Both the position numbers and the translations under genes were made by a program. From Pectinophora gossypiella (taxonomy: Eukaryota; Arthropoda; Insecta; Lepidoptera; Gelechiidae), in the NCBI RefSeq assembly GCF_024362695.1, contig NC_065421.1, positions 7,378,598-7,442,597 on the forward strand: a DNA stretch of 64,000 nucleotides. Direction: 5' to 3'. Positions 10,804-21,850 of this stretch are shown piece by piece; position 1 is the stretch's first letter, and each line of letters begins with the position of its first letter. Under the pieces are notes generated by a model. It ran no database searches. It saw only the letters and a list, made by a program, of their open reading frames with translations, and was not told the origin of the DNA.

Positions 10804-10876
10804 AAAAAAGAAAACCCTATTTATAAACTTAAATTGTAATATTTATTTGGAATAACATCTAAAAAGTTTTAGACAT

Positions 10877-10918
10877 AAGCGGACCCTGTGAGAAACGGGA
10901 TAATGGTAGAGGGAAGAA
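10877..10918 (+). mobile_element. S3 SINE tail fragment
   Basis: Short match to the S3 tail: AAGCGGACCCTGTGAGAAAC then GGGATAATGGTAGAGGG. Too short to say how it arrived. Confidence 0.5.
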
Positions 10919-11163
10919 AAAGTTTTAGACATATATTGAGCAAATTGTTTCCAATTTGAACACATTTCTGTGTTTCAAATAGTTTAGTCACAGCGAAAAT
11001 CCGGTTATGGGTTTAGTAAGGTCTATTTTGAACCGGTGCGCGTGTACGAAATGTTTGCTGAATGTAGAAGAAACACGATAAGTACATACTTAAGAATTTC
11101 TAGCGGTGTTCGTGTGTTAGCCTTCACGGGATTACATTCCATACCTTGGCGACTGCTTCACAC

Positions 11164-11460
11164 TATACCGTGGTTCAGTGGTTGAGCGTTGGGCTCCCGA
11201 TCCGGAGGTCCCGGGTTCAAATCCCGGTGGCAACACATGGCAAAAATCACTTTATGGCTAATCATCTGACTGTCCGAAAGTAAGATGATTCGTGCTTCGG
11301 ATGGCACGTTAAGCCGTTGGTCCCGGTTTCTACTTACTCATGTAAGTTAGTAGTTGTTACATGAGCCGTGTTAGGGGACTTCTGGGGCTCAATAGTAACC
11401 CTGACACCAGGGTTGATGGGGTTGGTAATCCACCCCACAACTCACACGATAGAAGAAGAA
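11164..11460 (+). mobile_element. S1 SINE, full length
   Basis: The most complete S1 copy. A tRNA-related head has an A box (TGGTTCAGTGG near 11172) and a B box (GGTTCAAATCC near 11214), the internal RNA polymerase III promoter. An ATCACTTTATGG block, the GTGCTTCGGATGGCACG core, GCCGTTGGTCCCGG and the 3' domain ending GATAGAAGAAG follow. Length is about 297 bp. It encodes no protein and would need LINE machinery to move. No clear TSD was found, so the ends are approximate. Confidence 0.9.
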
Positions 11461-11569
11461 GTTCTGATAGCTAACTAAACGTAGACGTAGAGATACATTA
11501 ACCTCTATCTTTAACGTCTAGTGCTTCTAGTGTAGCAGTTCAGACTATAGACTACATGTTGTTTGTGCT

Positions 11570-11902
11570 CTAACACTTAGCAGCATTCGTTTTACAATCC
11601 ATTCCAAAGGAGCCGTTCTCTTTGCCGGTTTGTTTCAGAGTTCTTCTTGCATTTTGTAGAGCGTCATGTTTCGGCAAACCGCTCATTTTGCCTCGCTACA
11701 GTTTCCGTTTTGGATACATAAACGGCGCATAAATGCCAGTGCAGTGTAGGTGTTTGAGGCGATTGTATAATATTGCAATTTCATGTTGCTTGTGTCGAGG
11801 GTTCTCTATGAATTTTCAGAGTTATTACTGGATTATATTTTGCATCCACAACACAAATATTTCATTGTTTATCAAAACGTTTGCGCGAATATTTTGAAGC
11901 AG
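11570..11902 (+). other. Possible non-coding exon with consensus splice donor
   Basis: The sequence GAAGCAG is followed by GTAAGTATT at 11903, a near-perfect splice donor. The upstream few hundred bases are less AT-rich than their flanks. No long open frame with a domain is present, so if this is an exon it is untranslated. Donor-like strings also occur by chance, and I have no transcript evidence. Confidence 0.15.
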
Positions 11903-12280
11903 GTAAGTATTTATATAAAAAGTTCGTTTCAAACGATGTTAATATTAAATTATTAAAATTGCCAATTAATCATAAAATGATTATTAAACTTGTCTTAAAC
12001 TTAACTCAAATATATCAAAACATCATCTTTAGTGAAAGCGCTTTGTGATTTGTGAATCTATCAAAGGTTTATTAAATACTAAATGAAGACTAAATGCTAG
12101 TCTCCTATCTTGTCTAGCTACGTTAATTCTTTAGCATGTCAAAATTTCGTGTCAGCCTTCTATCATCTATTGTAAATACATTTAATACTTGAAATTATGG
12201 CATAAATCCAGCTCTTCATTAGAACTTAATAATAATATAGATTGAATGTTGTTATTTTTTTAAATAAGGGCCATATCTGA

Positions 12281-12392
12281 CTAGGATTCCATGATAGCGT
12301 CACCACAGTTGCGCCAACAATAAAATTTGTTGTTGGCAACCTAATCCCGAATAATTTTCTGCTGCGCTGGTGGCGCAACAATGGTGCCCTAG
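12281..12392. mobile_element. Small MITE with CTAGG inverted ends
   Basis: 112 bp with imperfect inverted ends: CTAGGATTCCATGATAGCG on the left, against CTAGGGCACCATTGTTGCG when the right end is read in reverse complement. GTTGCGCCA and TGGCGCAAC lie inside. No coding capacity. Confidence 0.6.
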
Positions 12393-13635
12393 TGTACGCT
12401 CCTTATCGATATTAATAAAGAATATTCAAGCAGTGTCTGTGAGGTATTTTCGCTCGCGATTCTATAACTCAACGTTATAATATTAGACACAGGATTTCCT
12501 ACTCAAGTAAATATCAATCAGAAAGCGTATAGAGTTCTTTTTCACTTTGTTTCACTGCAGGTTGGTGTAGGCGTTTGGGTTCACAAGCAATCCAGTTAGC
12601 AGTTTTGAAACTGTTTGAAACCCGCTATTTTCAAACTACTTTTCGTTCCTACTAAAAGTGGCCGTGGCTTCCTATTACCTAGTTTTTGTAAGCTGGAGTG
12701 TATGTTGGATTTATTTAATGCACTGTATTACTGCGACATGTAAAATCTGCTAGATCGATTCTAGTACTTATTCTTTATATCTATTTTCGACGTGACAATG
12801 CGCCACAAAGTTGTTGCACATAAACTAAATAACAACTTGAAGTTACTACAACATTAAAATAAATTTCACGTTGTCATAGAGTACAGTGGCATCAATTAGG
12901 AGCGAGTAATGCGTTGATGTTTGCGCTATGTTTCTGTGTCCAGTCTTTGTTTCATTGCAGTCTTGCAGACGGGGAAATATGTGTTTTGCAGCCAGGCAGA
13001 AGGGGAGGGCACTGCATAGATAGGGTTGCGAACTTATCTTGAACTACGGACGTGTGAGATGTGTACTCATATTTATATAGCACCACGATATTTAGTGGTA
13101 CGTAATTACGTATTATATTGTACTTTTGACATGATTTATTGTAAACTATTTGGCCGGAGCAATATTAAAAGCGGTGGAGCATCGAGATGTGATGGCTGTG
13201 AAGAAACACGTCTTACAACAGCTATACATTATTACATTAATGCATTATAAAGTGTGTATGGTTGGCACTTGGCAACTCATCACCCCTAGGTATGAGTGAG
13301 GGGAGGTCGGGAGAGGTGAGGGGTGTTCCCGATGATTTATCACCCTCGGCCGTTGCAGCCGCAGGCGCTAGTCACATCTTGATGTCGCAAGCTTTTTGCT
13401 CTTATCTTCAAGGAAGGTAACAAAGGGAATCTAATAATTTAATAATAGTACCCTGGAAGCCGCGACGGGTAGAGCAAAAACGTTGCGAGGCTACGTAAAG
13501 GTTTTGCTGTTATTTGCTTGTGGAGACATTTATGAACCTTTATATAGTTATTATAAAGGTACGTACGCATGAAAAAACTTAAGATTTTAATCTATAGAGA
13601 TTAGGTCCAGTTACATCGTGCAATGTTATTGCTAA
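12393..13635. other. Unique DNA, no gene seen
   Basis: Mixed-composition sequence with two acceptor-like strings (TTTCACTGCAG near 12560 and TTTCATTGCAG near 12960) but no open, domain-bearing exon after either. A G-rich patch lies at 13290-13325 (GAGGGGAGGTCGGGAGAGG). Nothing else recognised. Confidence 0.4.
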
Positions 13636-13777
13636 CATTTGATGATGCCTAAAGGTTGCCTGGAAGAGATTGCTACTTAGCAATAAGGCCGCCTATTGTA
13701 CTAATTCTATTTCTCTTTTGTTTTGTATTTTGTTTTTTCCTGTTTGTGCAATAAAGTATTTGTTATGTTATGTTATG
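13636..13777 (+). mobile_element. L3 LINE 3' end
   Basis: Contains AAAGGTTGCCTGGAAGAGAT, the TGCTACTTAGCA hairpin, AATAAGGCCGCC, a T-rich stretch and then GTGCAATAAAGTATTTG and a (TATGT)n end. The best of three copies in the window. The hairpin and short tandem tail fit a LINE 3' end recognised by its own reverse transcriptase. Confidence 0.7.
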
Positions 13778-14189
13778 CCATTAAAAATGTAGGAAGGATT
13801 TTATCACTGTCTATATATTGGATCCGTTTCGAAAACAGATATCAGTGTATTGTATAGCTCCATACGGTCCATCCGATAGGTACTAACAGCAGAATGCTTA
13901 CAATGAGGTAAATAACTTTTGAGTTTACCAAGTTTTATGGTACACTTTGCACACAAAACAAATGAAAATTAAGTACACAGAAAACAACACCAGACAGCCT
14001 CATTTCTTTGTAGCAACCAGAATAATTTGCATACGTTTTTAATTGCAGTTTATAACTGGCTATCGCTATGCATATAAGTAGTAAAAAGCAAATGAATGTT
14101 TAACGAAAGTGCTTATTCATAAATTGGTGAAAACCTCTACGAAGAAAAAGAATTCTCCACAGAATAGATCTGTAATATCGATACATAAG

Positions 14190-14252
14190 GTCACGCCTAT
14201 TTTCCATTGGGGTAGGCGGAATTCGACTTACTACGATCCCGACACATCATTT
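14190..14252 (-). mobile_element. L2r LINE extreme 3' end, old copy
   Basis: On the plus strand the tail reads CACGCCTATTTTCCATTGGG then TAGGCGGAATTC, the complement of the L2r 3' end. Heavily diverged. Confidence 0.45.
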
Positions 14253-14327
14253 TCTTTCCTTCATCAGCTCGCCTGTTTAGAGTACACAGAATAGATCTTT
14301 CGGTATATGTCAAGATTTTATCCCACA

Positions 14328-14676
14328 TTTTTTTGACGTAAGTTATTGTGGGTTTGCCGCAAATGGCATTAACTACTTGGCTTGAGGGCTCTCACCCGAT
14401 ACAAAATTTAAGACAACAGGCCTGAGGGTCCCCAGATGGGCGTGAACCTCGGCTCAGGGCGTCGTCTGAGAGGAAAATATTTGAAAGAATTAATCGACCC
14501 TAGTAGGTCGATAGCGATTAGCGCTGAATGAGGAAAATCGTCGACCATGCTGGCGGGGTCGGTATCGGGGTCCTGAAGTGTTTTTAAGGTGTTTGTTTTT
14601 GCGAGCTGATTGGCCGCCTCTAGGGCTAGAGTAATCGGGTCGTCGGGATCGTATATTTCCCACAGTAGTTGTAGGT
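14328..14676 (-). mobile_element. L1j LINE 3' end with C-terminal coding remnant
   Basis: On the minus strand about 185 bp encode the last residues of the L1j reverse transcriptase protein (YDPDDPITLALEAANQLA, then LQDPDTDPASMVDDFPHSAL), followed by the 3' untranslated region ending at a short A run. The frame passes through the region where the 48-kb copy has lost 11 bp, so this copy helps define the original reading frame. It is 5'-truncated and has no catalytic motifs. Confidence 0.8.
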
Positions 14677-14699
14677 GACATGACGAAGAAGTTTGTGTA

Positions 14700-17280
14700 T
14701 TATCACATTCAATGTGTATTACTGGAAAATAAATTATTCTATTTCTATTATATTCTATTCATCTGTGTAATTATAATAGAACTCGTAACGAGACTGCTCT
14801 GGCATCATGTTGCGAGTGCATTCTATTTACACAGATTCCTGCGGGCCGTAACTCAGGTCTCGTTTGGAGCGCCGCTCCAGGCCCCAGCCAACCTTTACTG
14901 AGCTACTTTACGTGCGTGACGTACAGAACATCGCTTCAGGCCTTTCCCAATTCATCTCCAAACGTATACATTCGACGTCATGACTTCTTGTTACATCGAC
15001 AAATCTGCTTCGCCTAAAGCAATTGATTTCAAATTTGCCCCCGTAAATAGACTTAAAGTCACAAACATTTTTCTCTATTTATTGTTCAGTCTAGTACGAA
15101 AACCAATACCTGTATTTACTGAACTAGAAAAAGTAAATAGTAGACGTTCCTAAATAAATATTACCCAAAGAGCTGTCCTCGTTTGCTTCATAAAATAAAC
15201 GAGTTTATTGCGAAACATGAACTAAAGGCTAGTTACCAGGGCTTTATTCATAATTGCATCATTTGTTTTACTAGTGTAGGAAATAAACAAGCCTTTATGC
15301 CGGTGTACAGCAGGATCGATCGGCTCTCTCCACGACGCTGGACTAAGCGTTACTTATGGCTCTGTCCGCGCTAAAAGAATTGCGAACGGATGTTCACTCC
15401 GTCTATGGATTTAAAGCAGGCACTGACGAATCGCTACATTATCGTTAACAACTGCGATTTAATTCTAGAACAAAGCGGAACTGAGATCCGGATAAAGAAT
15501 GAAATATGCTCGCTTGGTTTAATTGCATGTGCTCGGGGTGGAGATATTCCTGGATTGATATCTGAGCTGCAGCGCTGCTGTTTAGAAACGAGAAACGGAC
15601 TGCAATTTATGGCCCACACGTAGGCGGAACCACACAAGGACCGTGTGCTCGTCATTATACGCGGCCACAACGAAACCGTACATAAATGGAACGTATGCAT
15701 GTTCGCATCACCGAGAATCGCATAAAAGAACGTCATAAACTGAGAGAAGCTTTTGTGAGAGTTGGAGCACAAAATTCTGAAGAACTAAAAAGCCAACCTC
15801 GAACAAACGGGACAAATGTAAGAAAGAACTCGGAGAGGTTTTTAAACGGTCCGCGAGAAGTAATTGCGGACAGAAACGCAAACAGTGAACCGAGAAGTTT
15901 CCCAACTAGCGTGGTATAATTCTTTGTGAACGTTAATTAACTTTTTATTTCCCCCCTCGTCGCCGCTACCTACTGTCCGACACAACGTGAATACTGGAAA
16001 AGAAAAAACGTAAAACAATTACACCACCAACAATTCCTAACGACCAGACATTCGAGGAGCGGAATTACAAATGGCGCAAAATTATGAGGAGCTTCAAATA
16101 ATCATTAAACATAAACGCGTAATGGTTTCCCATTCAAATGATGGCTCGTACCAGTTAACTGCCTCCTATAATGTCTCAACACAATCTCTTCCTCGGAAAA
16201 TTGTTACGTTTTAGGGAGGTATTAATGAATTATTGCCCATTATAGCATAACAAGAACACAATTCTTTATTGGTCGGGCATAAAGTTTACTGCGGGTAGTT
16301 AATCTGATTCTCGTTAGCGAGTTGCTCGTATGACCGGGTTAGTGCATTGCATGGTATTGTGGCTCGAGATACATAGTTGCTTTGACTGATCGAGTGTGTA
16401 TTAATACCCTGGAATATAATGAATTACTTACACTCGAGCATGTAAAGCTCTGTTTCTGACCTCACAATGGGAAATGATGCACACAATGGAATTCACTTTG
16501 ACTTAGTTTGGCATACATGTTTACGATGGTAATCTCTCGTAGGATTGACAAAGCTACGAGTCGTCAGAAGACACTAAGGAACTTGTGACTACTTTGCATC
16601 CTAGCTTGAATTACTTTATTTAAAACGTATTTTTATGTTGTGATCCAAAGTACGTATACGTACAGAAATACTTTTATTATAAAAAAAAACTCTTTATATC
16701 TTTGAAATGGGTTCAAAAGACTAAGTCAGTCGAGAATACTCATTTTTTGGCCGAGTTTAACACAAAGGTCCAGCCCTCCTAGAACTGGGTAAAACATCTT
16801 TTTACCTAAAGTTGAAGCCTTTTGTCTGACATTATACTTGTAGATGACATGACTTTAAAAGGAGAAGCGGTTTTATAACACATTTACCTATCTTTATAAA
16901 TGTTGTGTGATACGTCATTTTTATTTCCACTTAGCAAATACTGAAAAGTCTACAAAACATACTCCTTCTTGATAGAAGTAGCAGTAGTAGTAAAATAAGT
17001 TCCACACCACTTATTTGCAATCGTTAACGGAGCAAAGAGAACCACAAGTCACGTCGTTAGACTTTATTCGTTACCTTAGTATTTATTCCATAGACTCAAC
17101 CCCTATGGGTCGTATCTCACTTGGACACTATGGTAGCGCAATCAAGGTCGTGTAACTATGTATTGGAGACTAGAGCCCTATCACTTACAAGGGTTATCTA
17201 CTCTGGTGTTATTATAAAACTATCAGCGGACTCTAAAAACTGGTAATTATTGTTTAAAGAAAAAAAGTGAAAAAGGGCGT
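14700..17280. other. Low-repeat unique DNA upstream of the receptor exon
   Basis: Few recognisable repeats. Frames around 15390-15919 are open on both strands (for example a 77-codon plus frame at 15390 and a 112-codon minus frame at 15434) but show no domain and no paired splice sites that I can defend. Possibly intronic or conserved non-coding DNA. Confidence 0.35.
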
Positions 17281-17400
17281 GTCGTCAGCTGTTCCGCCGA
17301 GATCGTCGCAGTGTCCTCGTAGCGGCGCGCAGCCCGTTACTGTCACCTTGTAAAGAGGCGCGGGCGCGTTGTGCCTCTTATGCCGCTCGTAAGTCCGGGT
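17281..17400. promoter_or_regulatory. CpG-rich patch 360 bp upstream of the receptor exon
   Basis: A sharp GC-rich island in AT-rich DNA (CGTAGCGGCGCGCAGCCCG, GAGGCGCGGGCGCG) with a donor-like GCTCGTAAGTCC at its right edge. One plus frame stays open for about 44 codons through it without a known motif. It could be a regulatory element, a small exon or an old repeat. Confidence 0.25.
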
Positions 17401-17756
17401 GCGTTTAAATGTCACAACTAACTAACAAAATGTAAGCAGGTTTCTATAAACCAGCAAGGTAGCATCTATATGCTACCTCACCTGTTGTATTGTTGGTTGC
17501 GCGACAGCAGTTCGCCACCATGGTGTCTTAGTGAGATAGGGGCCTTAAACTGTTTTATGATATGCTTGGGAAAAAAACTAACAAAACGTAACCTCACGAT
17601 TATATCCCAATTGGGGTAGTCAGAGGTACATCCATCGTAAGTTTTTGTTACACTAACTTGAAAGGTGGTAAGGGGTATCGTCATGTTTACTGGTTGAGCA
17701 AAGTGAAAACTGTACTTAAAATAAATTCTTTCAAATGTCCTGTTTCTTTCCCTTAG

Positions 17757-17930
17757 GAAAAAGCTAAGTCAGATAAGCAGCACCTCCGTGATCCTGATTA
17801 AGCAGCACCTCCGTGATCCTGATTCCTCGGAAGCGATTCAGGAGTGCGGCTAACCGCGCGGGCAAAATGCGCGCCAAGTTGTTCGCTAAGATGGGGGAAA
17901 AGGCCACGCAGACCTTGGCTATTGTACTTG
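17757..17930 (+). CDS. Dop2R: D2-like dopamine receptor exon (loop 3 / start of TM6), frame broken by 25-bp duplication
   Basis: This internal exon begins after a pyrimidine-rich acceptor (TTTCTTTCCCTTAG) and ends at 17930 before GTAAGT. Its last residues, KMRAKLFAKMGEKATQTLAIVLG split over the segment 17868-17930, match the junction of cytoplasmic loop 3 and transmembrane helix 6 in D2-like dopamine receptors (vertebrate D2 has KKATQMLAIVLG). Other aminergic receptors differ here (D1-like KTLSVIMG, tyramine RTLGVIMG). The intron after the VLG codons is also at a position I recall for D2 genes. D2-like receptors are Gi-coupled plasma-membrane receptors for dopamine. Reading from 17758 gives KKLSQISSTSVILI, after which a second perfect copy of a 25-bp unit (17775-17799 and 17800-17824) shifts the frame to a TAA. 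Without the extra unit the frame runs cleanly to the donor. No other exon of the gene was recognised in the window. Confidence 0.72.
17775..17824 (+). repeat. Perfect 25-bp tandem duplication inside the receptor exon
   Basis: The unit starting AAGCAGCACCTCCGTGATCC and ending TGATT occurs twice in a row. 25 is not a multiple of three, so the duplication is frame-breaking if the strong acceptor at 17755-17756 is used. Each unit contains AAGCAG, a possible AG acceptor (17779-17780 and 17804-17805). Confidence 0.95.
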
Positions 17931-18679
17931 GTAAGTTGCTCATCTTATTGATCGCCTTATACCAGGGTTCCAACCGGCACTACCCGTTTGAGACGCAAGC
18001 TGGTGAACCATACGGCCACGATGACTCTTTTCAGAGTGATGAAAAAATATACACTTTATATTTACCCCCATTCCGGCAGACTAGTACCTGGTGAAAATAA
18101 CAGGTGCACAATAAAGCACGGCGTAGAAGTACAACTTACAATTCGGTACGGATTGCGATTTCTCGATCGATTCTGCGAGACTATCGAAGCACATTCAACG
18201 AATGTAACTGCAGACGTACCAGGGAGGTTGTTTACGTCGTGTCTTGGCGTAGTGCATGTTTAGGAACATGTCTACGCTATCTGCATTTCAAGTGTGGTTT
18301 AGAACGATGTATCCAAGACAACAGGCATACCAAAACAGCAGTTTATATTTGCTTGTTAGGTTCCATGTTGCACATGTGTTAAAAACAGATTTTCTGTTTC
18401 TATTACAAATGTATCGAACAGTGTTTTTTTATTTAACAAAGTAATTGTTTAATTAAAAACAGCTGTCTTTATACTATTTATTATCCCTAACATCACCTGG
18501 CTTTGCCTTATATAGTGAAGGTTTCTGAAGGTATGTAACATAATATCATACGAGTAGTGTTGTGATTCTGCGTAGCAAACGCTACGGAGCATCTACGAGT
18601 GGTCTACGATGCTACGTTACAATGTGATGTAATATTTTTTCGACACTCAGTGCATCGTATATCATCGTATCATCATCAT
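17931..18679 (+). other. Start of the intron after the receptor exon
   Basis: Begins with GTAAGT. Open frames near 17988-18444 overlap in all three plus frames and carry no known domain, so I read them as chance. The next receptor exon (CWLPFF region of TM6 and TM7) was looked for by eye downstream and not found, so the intron may extend beyond the window. Confidence 0.5.
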
Positions 18680-18730
18680 TAATTTAAGAGCCACGCTCTC
18701 GTCGGTGCAGCATTTCCATGCTACTTTTCA
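18680..18730 (-). mobile_element. Fragment of the LINE tail family seen at 24560 and 26065
   Basis: AGAGCCACGCTCTCGTCGGTG corresponds to the AGAGTGCGCTCTTGTCGGTG block of the 25853-26068 copy. Only about 50 bp are recognisable. Confidence 0.4.
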
Positions 18731-19488
18731 TCGTATATGGTGGAAATATAAAGCTTAGTATGTACAAAGCGAACTTGTGATAACCTTCATCAATGAATAA
18801 TTCAAACGATTAAAACATTAAGCAAGTCACATTTACAACGTAGCTATCAAAGCTTTACCTGTGAATCGCTGAAATCACACAACAACAATGATTTCCAAGT
18901 GTTTCGTCGTGAGCAACGAGTCGAGTAATTTTCGTAGCTTTCAATGTTCCCAGCGGATGGCACGGGAAATATTTTAAGGAATTTTCCTCAGCAAACATTT
19001 GAACGAGCAGGAAAAATTCACACTTCGTTTACTAACGTTTCAGCCTGTACATATTTAATGTAAGTAGCTGTACGTAGTCATCCGAAATGAATATTTATAA
19101 GCTATATAATGGCGTGAGCAACACCTTTAAGCATTAATATGCTGTTCACGTATATTTAACTCCATTACACTTCGGATACCTGATCATAGTATAATAATTT
19201 TATAATAATTTTCATTAATTCGGTACTGATTATTGTAATTTTGTAATGATGTGAGAAAATTTCACGTAATTATCCTCGTTGGCGGCACGCGAATACCACA
19301 TTTGCAGTTTTGTTTCGGACATTTTGAGTGAATGTTTTTTAATGAAATTTCGATACGAGTATAAGAAGTTCTGTGAGCACTTTTTGACAAGGTAAGTTGA
19401 TTACTTCTGAATAGGACCTAAATTTGATTGATAACAAGATTTATTAGATTATTGTTATTACTAGTCTACATTAGGTTTTATCGAATAG
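18731..19488. other. Unique DNA, possible small exon near 19340-19391
   Basis: Low-repeat DNA. A short open stretch (residues MKFRYEYKKFCEHFLT) ends at AAG followed by GTAAGT at 19392, and CATTTGCAG lies about 80 bp upstream. With no domain and no second line of support I do not call it an exon. Confidence 0.25.
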
Positions 19489-19715
19489 CGGAGCCGTGGC
19501 AGCCCAGTTGGGAGAACGCTTGACTCTCATTATGAGGTCGCAGGTTCGAATCCTAGCACGAGTCTAAACCAATGGTTTTTAGAATTTGTTTTAGAATAAT
19601 TCATGTTTGGTAATGATTATCACGTGCTCAGTGGTGAAGGAAAACTTCGTGAGGAAACCTAACCTGTATTGGACTGGTTATCCCTTCGCGATGGTCAGAC
19701 AGACAGTCGACTCAG
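19489..19715 (+). mobile_element. S3 SINE, head-containing copy
   Basis: tRNA-related head with an A-box-like TGGCAGCCCAGTTGG and a B box GGTTCGAATCC near 19551. The S3 body follows, with ATTATCACGTGCTCAGTGG, GAAGGAAAACTTCGTGAGG and GACTGGTTATCCCTTCGCG. It lacks the 3' tail seen in the inverse copy at 20205-20462. Confidence 0.8.
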
Positions 19716-19850
19716 CTATGCGAGCTATCGCATAGCTGACTCAGTTCACGTTTCATAGATGTGTGCAGGCTGCACACTATGCAAACAAACACTATGGTTA
19801 ATTGCGTCAGCTATGCGGGCTAAGCTAAACTAACTTAGCTTAGCTCGCGG
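19712..19850. repeat. Two consecutive hairpins
   Basis: TCAGCTATGCGA (19712-19723) is separated by only four bases from its complement TCGCATAGCTGA (19728-19739). About 75 bp further on, GGCTAAGCTAA is followed by TTAGCTTAGCT. TCAGCTATGCG is shared by both hairpins, suggesting local duplication. Confidence 0.7.
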
Positions 19851-20204
19851 TCGGCAACTGGATTAATGTTTATACGATTTATTTTTTATTCAACTTCCTC
19901 AAAATCTAAAAAAGGAAGGAGGATGTTTTTAAGAAAGATATTTTTTTTTACAGTTTAAATATATACTTTAGAGAATTTACACGTGGAACTGTCATCATTA
20001 GCTCTCGGCCGTTAGAATATTATGGCAAAAGAATATTATTTTAGGACTTTATGGACGGAATTTATCAGTGTCGTTAAAGGTTATTTTCTTTACAGTCTGG
20101 CGTCTTTTGAGCTTTATAGGTAGGTGTAGTTGAGTGGCCCTTATTTTGCAGAATGCATGGAGATACAAACAACGAAGAGTAATAATAGGCTAGGGAGATG
20201 ATGA

Positions 20205-20462
20205 CTTATCATCATCTGCCTAGCATTATCCTGCTTTTCACAGGATCCAATTATCTAACCTGAAGATTTGACAGGTCCGGTTTTTTATAGAAGCGACTGT
20301 CACGATGTTTTCCTTCACCGCTGAGCATGTGATAATCGTTTATGATCCAAACATAAATTCGAAAACAAATCGACATTCATTGATTTAGGCCTGTGCTGGA
20401 TTTGAAACTGCGACCTCAAAGTGAGAGGCAAGCGTTCTACCAACTGGGCTACCACCGCTCTA
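20205..20462 (-). mobile_element. S3 SINE, nearly complete
   Basis: On the minus strand this has a tRNA-like head (complement of GAACGCTTGCCTCTCACTTT near the B-box position), the AACGATTATCACATGCTCAG block and the full S3 tail (TCTTCAGGTTAGATAATTGG, GGATAATGCTAGGCAGATGA). It lies head-to-head with the S3 at 19489-19715, about 490 bp away. Part of the middle is deleted relative to 43134-43433. Confidence 0.8.
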
Positions 20463-20524
20463 AAGGTATAATAGTAGGTAGGTAAGTAAATATTCATATT
20501 TAATGTCACTGTTCCTATAATCAA

Positions 20525-20679
20525 CACGGTAAGCCGTTGGTCCCGGTTACTACTTACAGATGTCAGTATGTAGTCGATACATGAGTCAAGTTAGGGGCCT
20601 TTGGCGGCTCAATAATAACCCTGACACCAGGGTTGATGAGTCTGGAATTCCACCTCACAATCCACACTATAAGAAGAAG
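20525..20679 (+). mobile_element. S1 SINE, 5'-truncated, with 8-bp TSD
   Basis: Starts inside the shared SINE core (GTAAGCCGTTGGTCCCGG) and runs to the S1 tail. Flanked by ATAATCAA at 20517-20524 and 20680-20687. A truncated retrotransposed copy. Confidence 0.8.
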
Positions 20680-20697
20680 ATAATCAATAAATAAATT

Positions 20698-20770
20698 ATG
20701 CGTATATAATATATTACGCATAGTTATAAAGACTATGCCAACATAACTATCATATAATATATTATGTATA
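20698..20770. repeat. AT-rich nested palindromes
   Basis: TATGCGTA (20698-20705) pairs with TACGCATA 10 bases later, and ATAGTTAT pairs with ATAACTAT further on. Could form a cruciform. No transposon ends recognised. Confidence 0.55.
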
Positions 20771-21850
20771 TAATTGTGATATAAGGATCGTAGCTATTAG
20801 GTATACTTACTTATATGGAAATGCGTGGTCTACACTAATGAGAAATGGACGTGATCTTTAGTACACAGTGACTTATATCACATAAAAAATACATCATTAT
20901 ACTTAGACCTTCGTCTATCTACATAAACTGGAGACATTTCAATGTTTACCTTTAAGCATATTTATCTGGTCGCAATTTGCCGGGTAACATATTTATCAAG
21001 TCCTTTACAAGTTTGGAAGAGGGTGGTGTGGGCGGAGGGAACTTTTAATTGTTTTACCATTTCATAAGACGGCCGACTGGAATTCATGAATTTATTCCCG
21101 GCACTCGCAGATAACTCATTTAGTACTCCCACTTCTGTTCGGAAAGAATTACACGGTTCGTAACTGCTGGAAAGGTGGTTTTTAAGGGATTGTTTGATGT
21201 TATCGCGTTATGTTATGGGAATCCGTATTATAAGTCTAATGGCTTTTATCGTCGATACTTCATCGGATTTTCCTATTAATGTAATTTGCCTTAAGTTACT
21301 TTTTGTTGATTTTTTTTATTATATATAGTAAGTAAATACGTTATTAATTATAAGTGTCTTCAATTTATGTGATGAATGATGCACATTACGTCGTAAAAGG
21401 AAAGGCAAAATTATTATCCTAAAAATACATTCCATATTATGATACCTATGCATTGTCAGACATTGAAAATGAAAAACAATGTAATCATACGTTGACATGA
21501 TCTAAATTGGATAAATGGGCACAAGATGTTATCGAAAACATCTTTAACCAGCTCGAAACGTCATTTTCGCCCTTACATAATTTTGCCTATTCTGTGACGA
21601 TGTCACTAACCCACTGTATAAACTATGCCTGAAACATTTATAATGTTGATTACTCTACATAAGATCAAATATGATTCGACATTCTCACGCTTTTACTTAA
21701 ATCTGAAAACAAAATCATTGAAGTGATGTTCTTAAAACATATTATTATATGTGCTTTTGAAATATTTTACAATGATATATATTCCAAGTTCTAAACTTTA
21801 CTACGCCAATGCCTTGCTGCTTATTTTTAAACAAACATTATTTACTCCTT
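20771..21850. other. Unique AT-rich DNA, no gene seen
   Basis: No exon or complete repeat recognised. A short GATGTCACTAAC motif near 21599 recurs at 26229, at 36322 (with one change) and at 61535, and probably belongs to an old interspersed repeat. Confidence 0.4.

Noticed and set aside
11164..11240. tRNA gene
   Set aside because: The A and B boxes belong to the SINE head. The sequence does not fold into a full cloverleaf by eye and is followed by the SINE body.
15390..15919. Possible gene with frames of 77 to 112 codons
   Set aside because: Frames overlap on opposite strands, carry no recognisable domain and lack credible paired splice sites.
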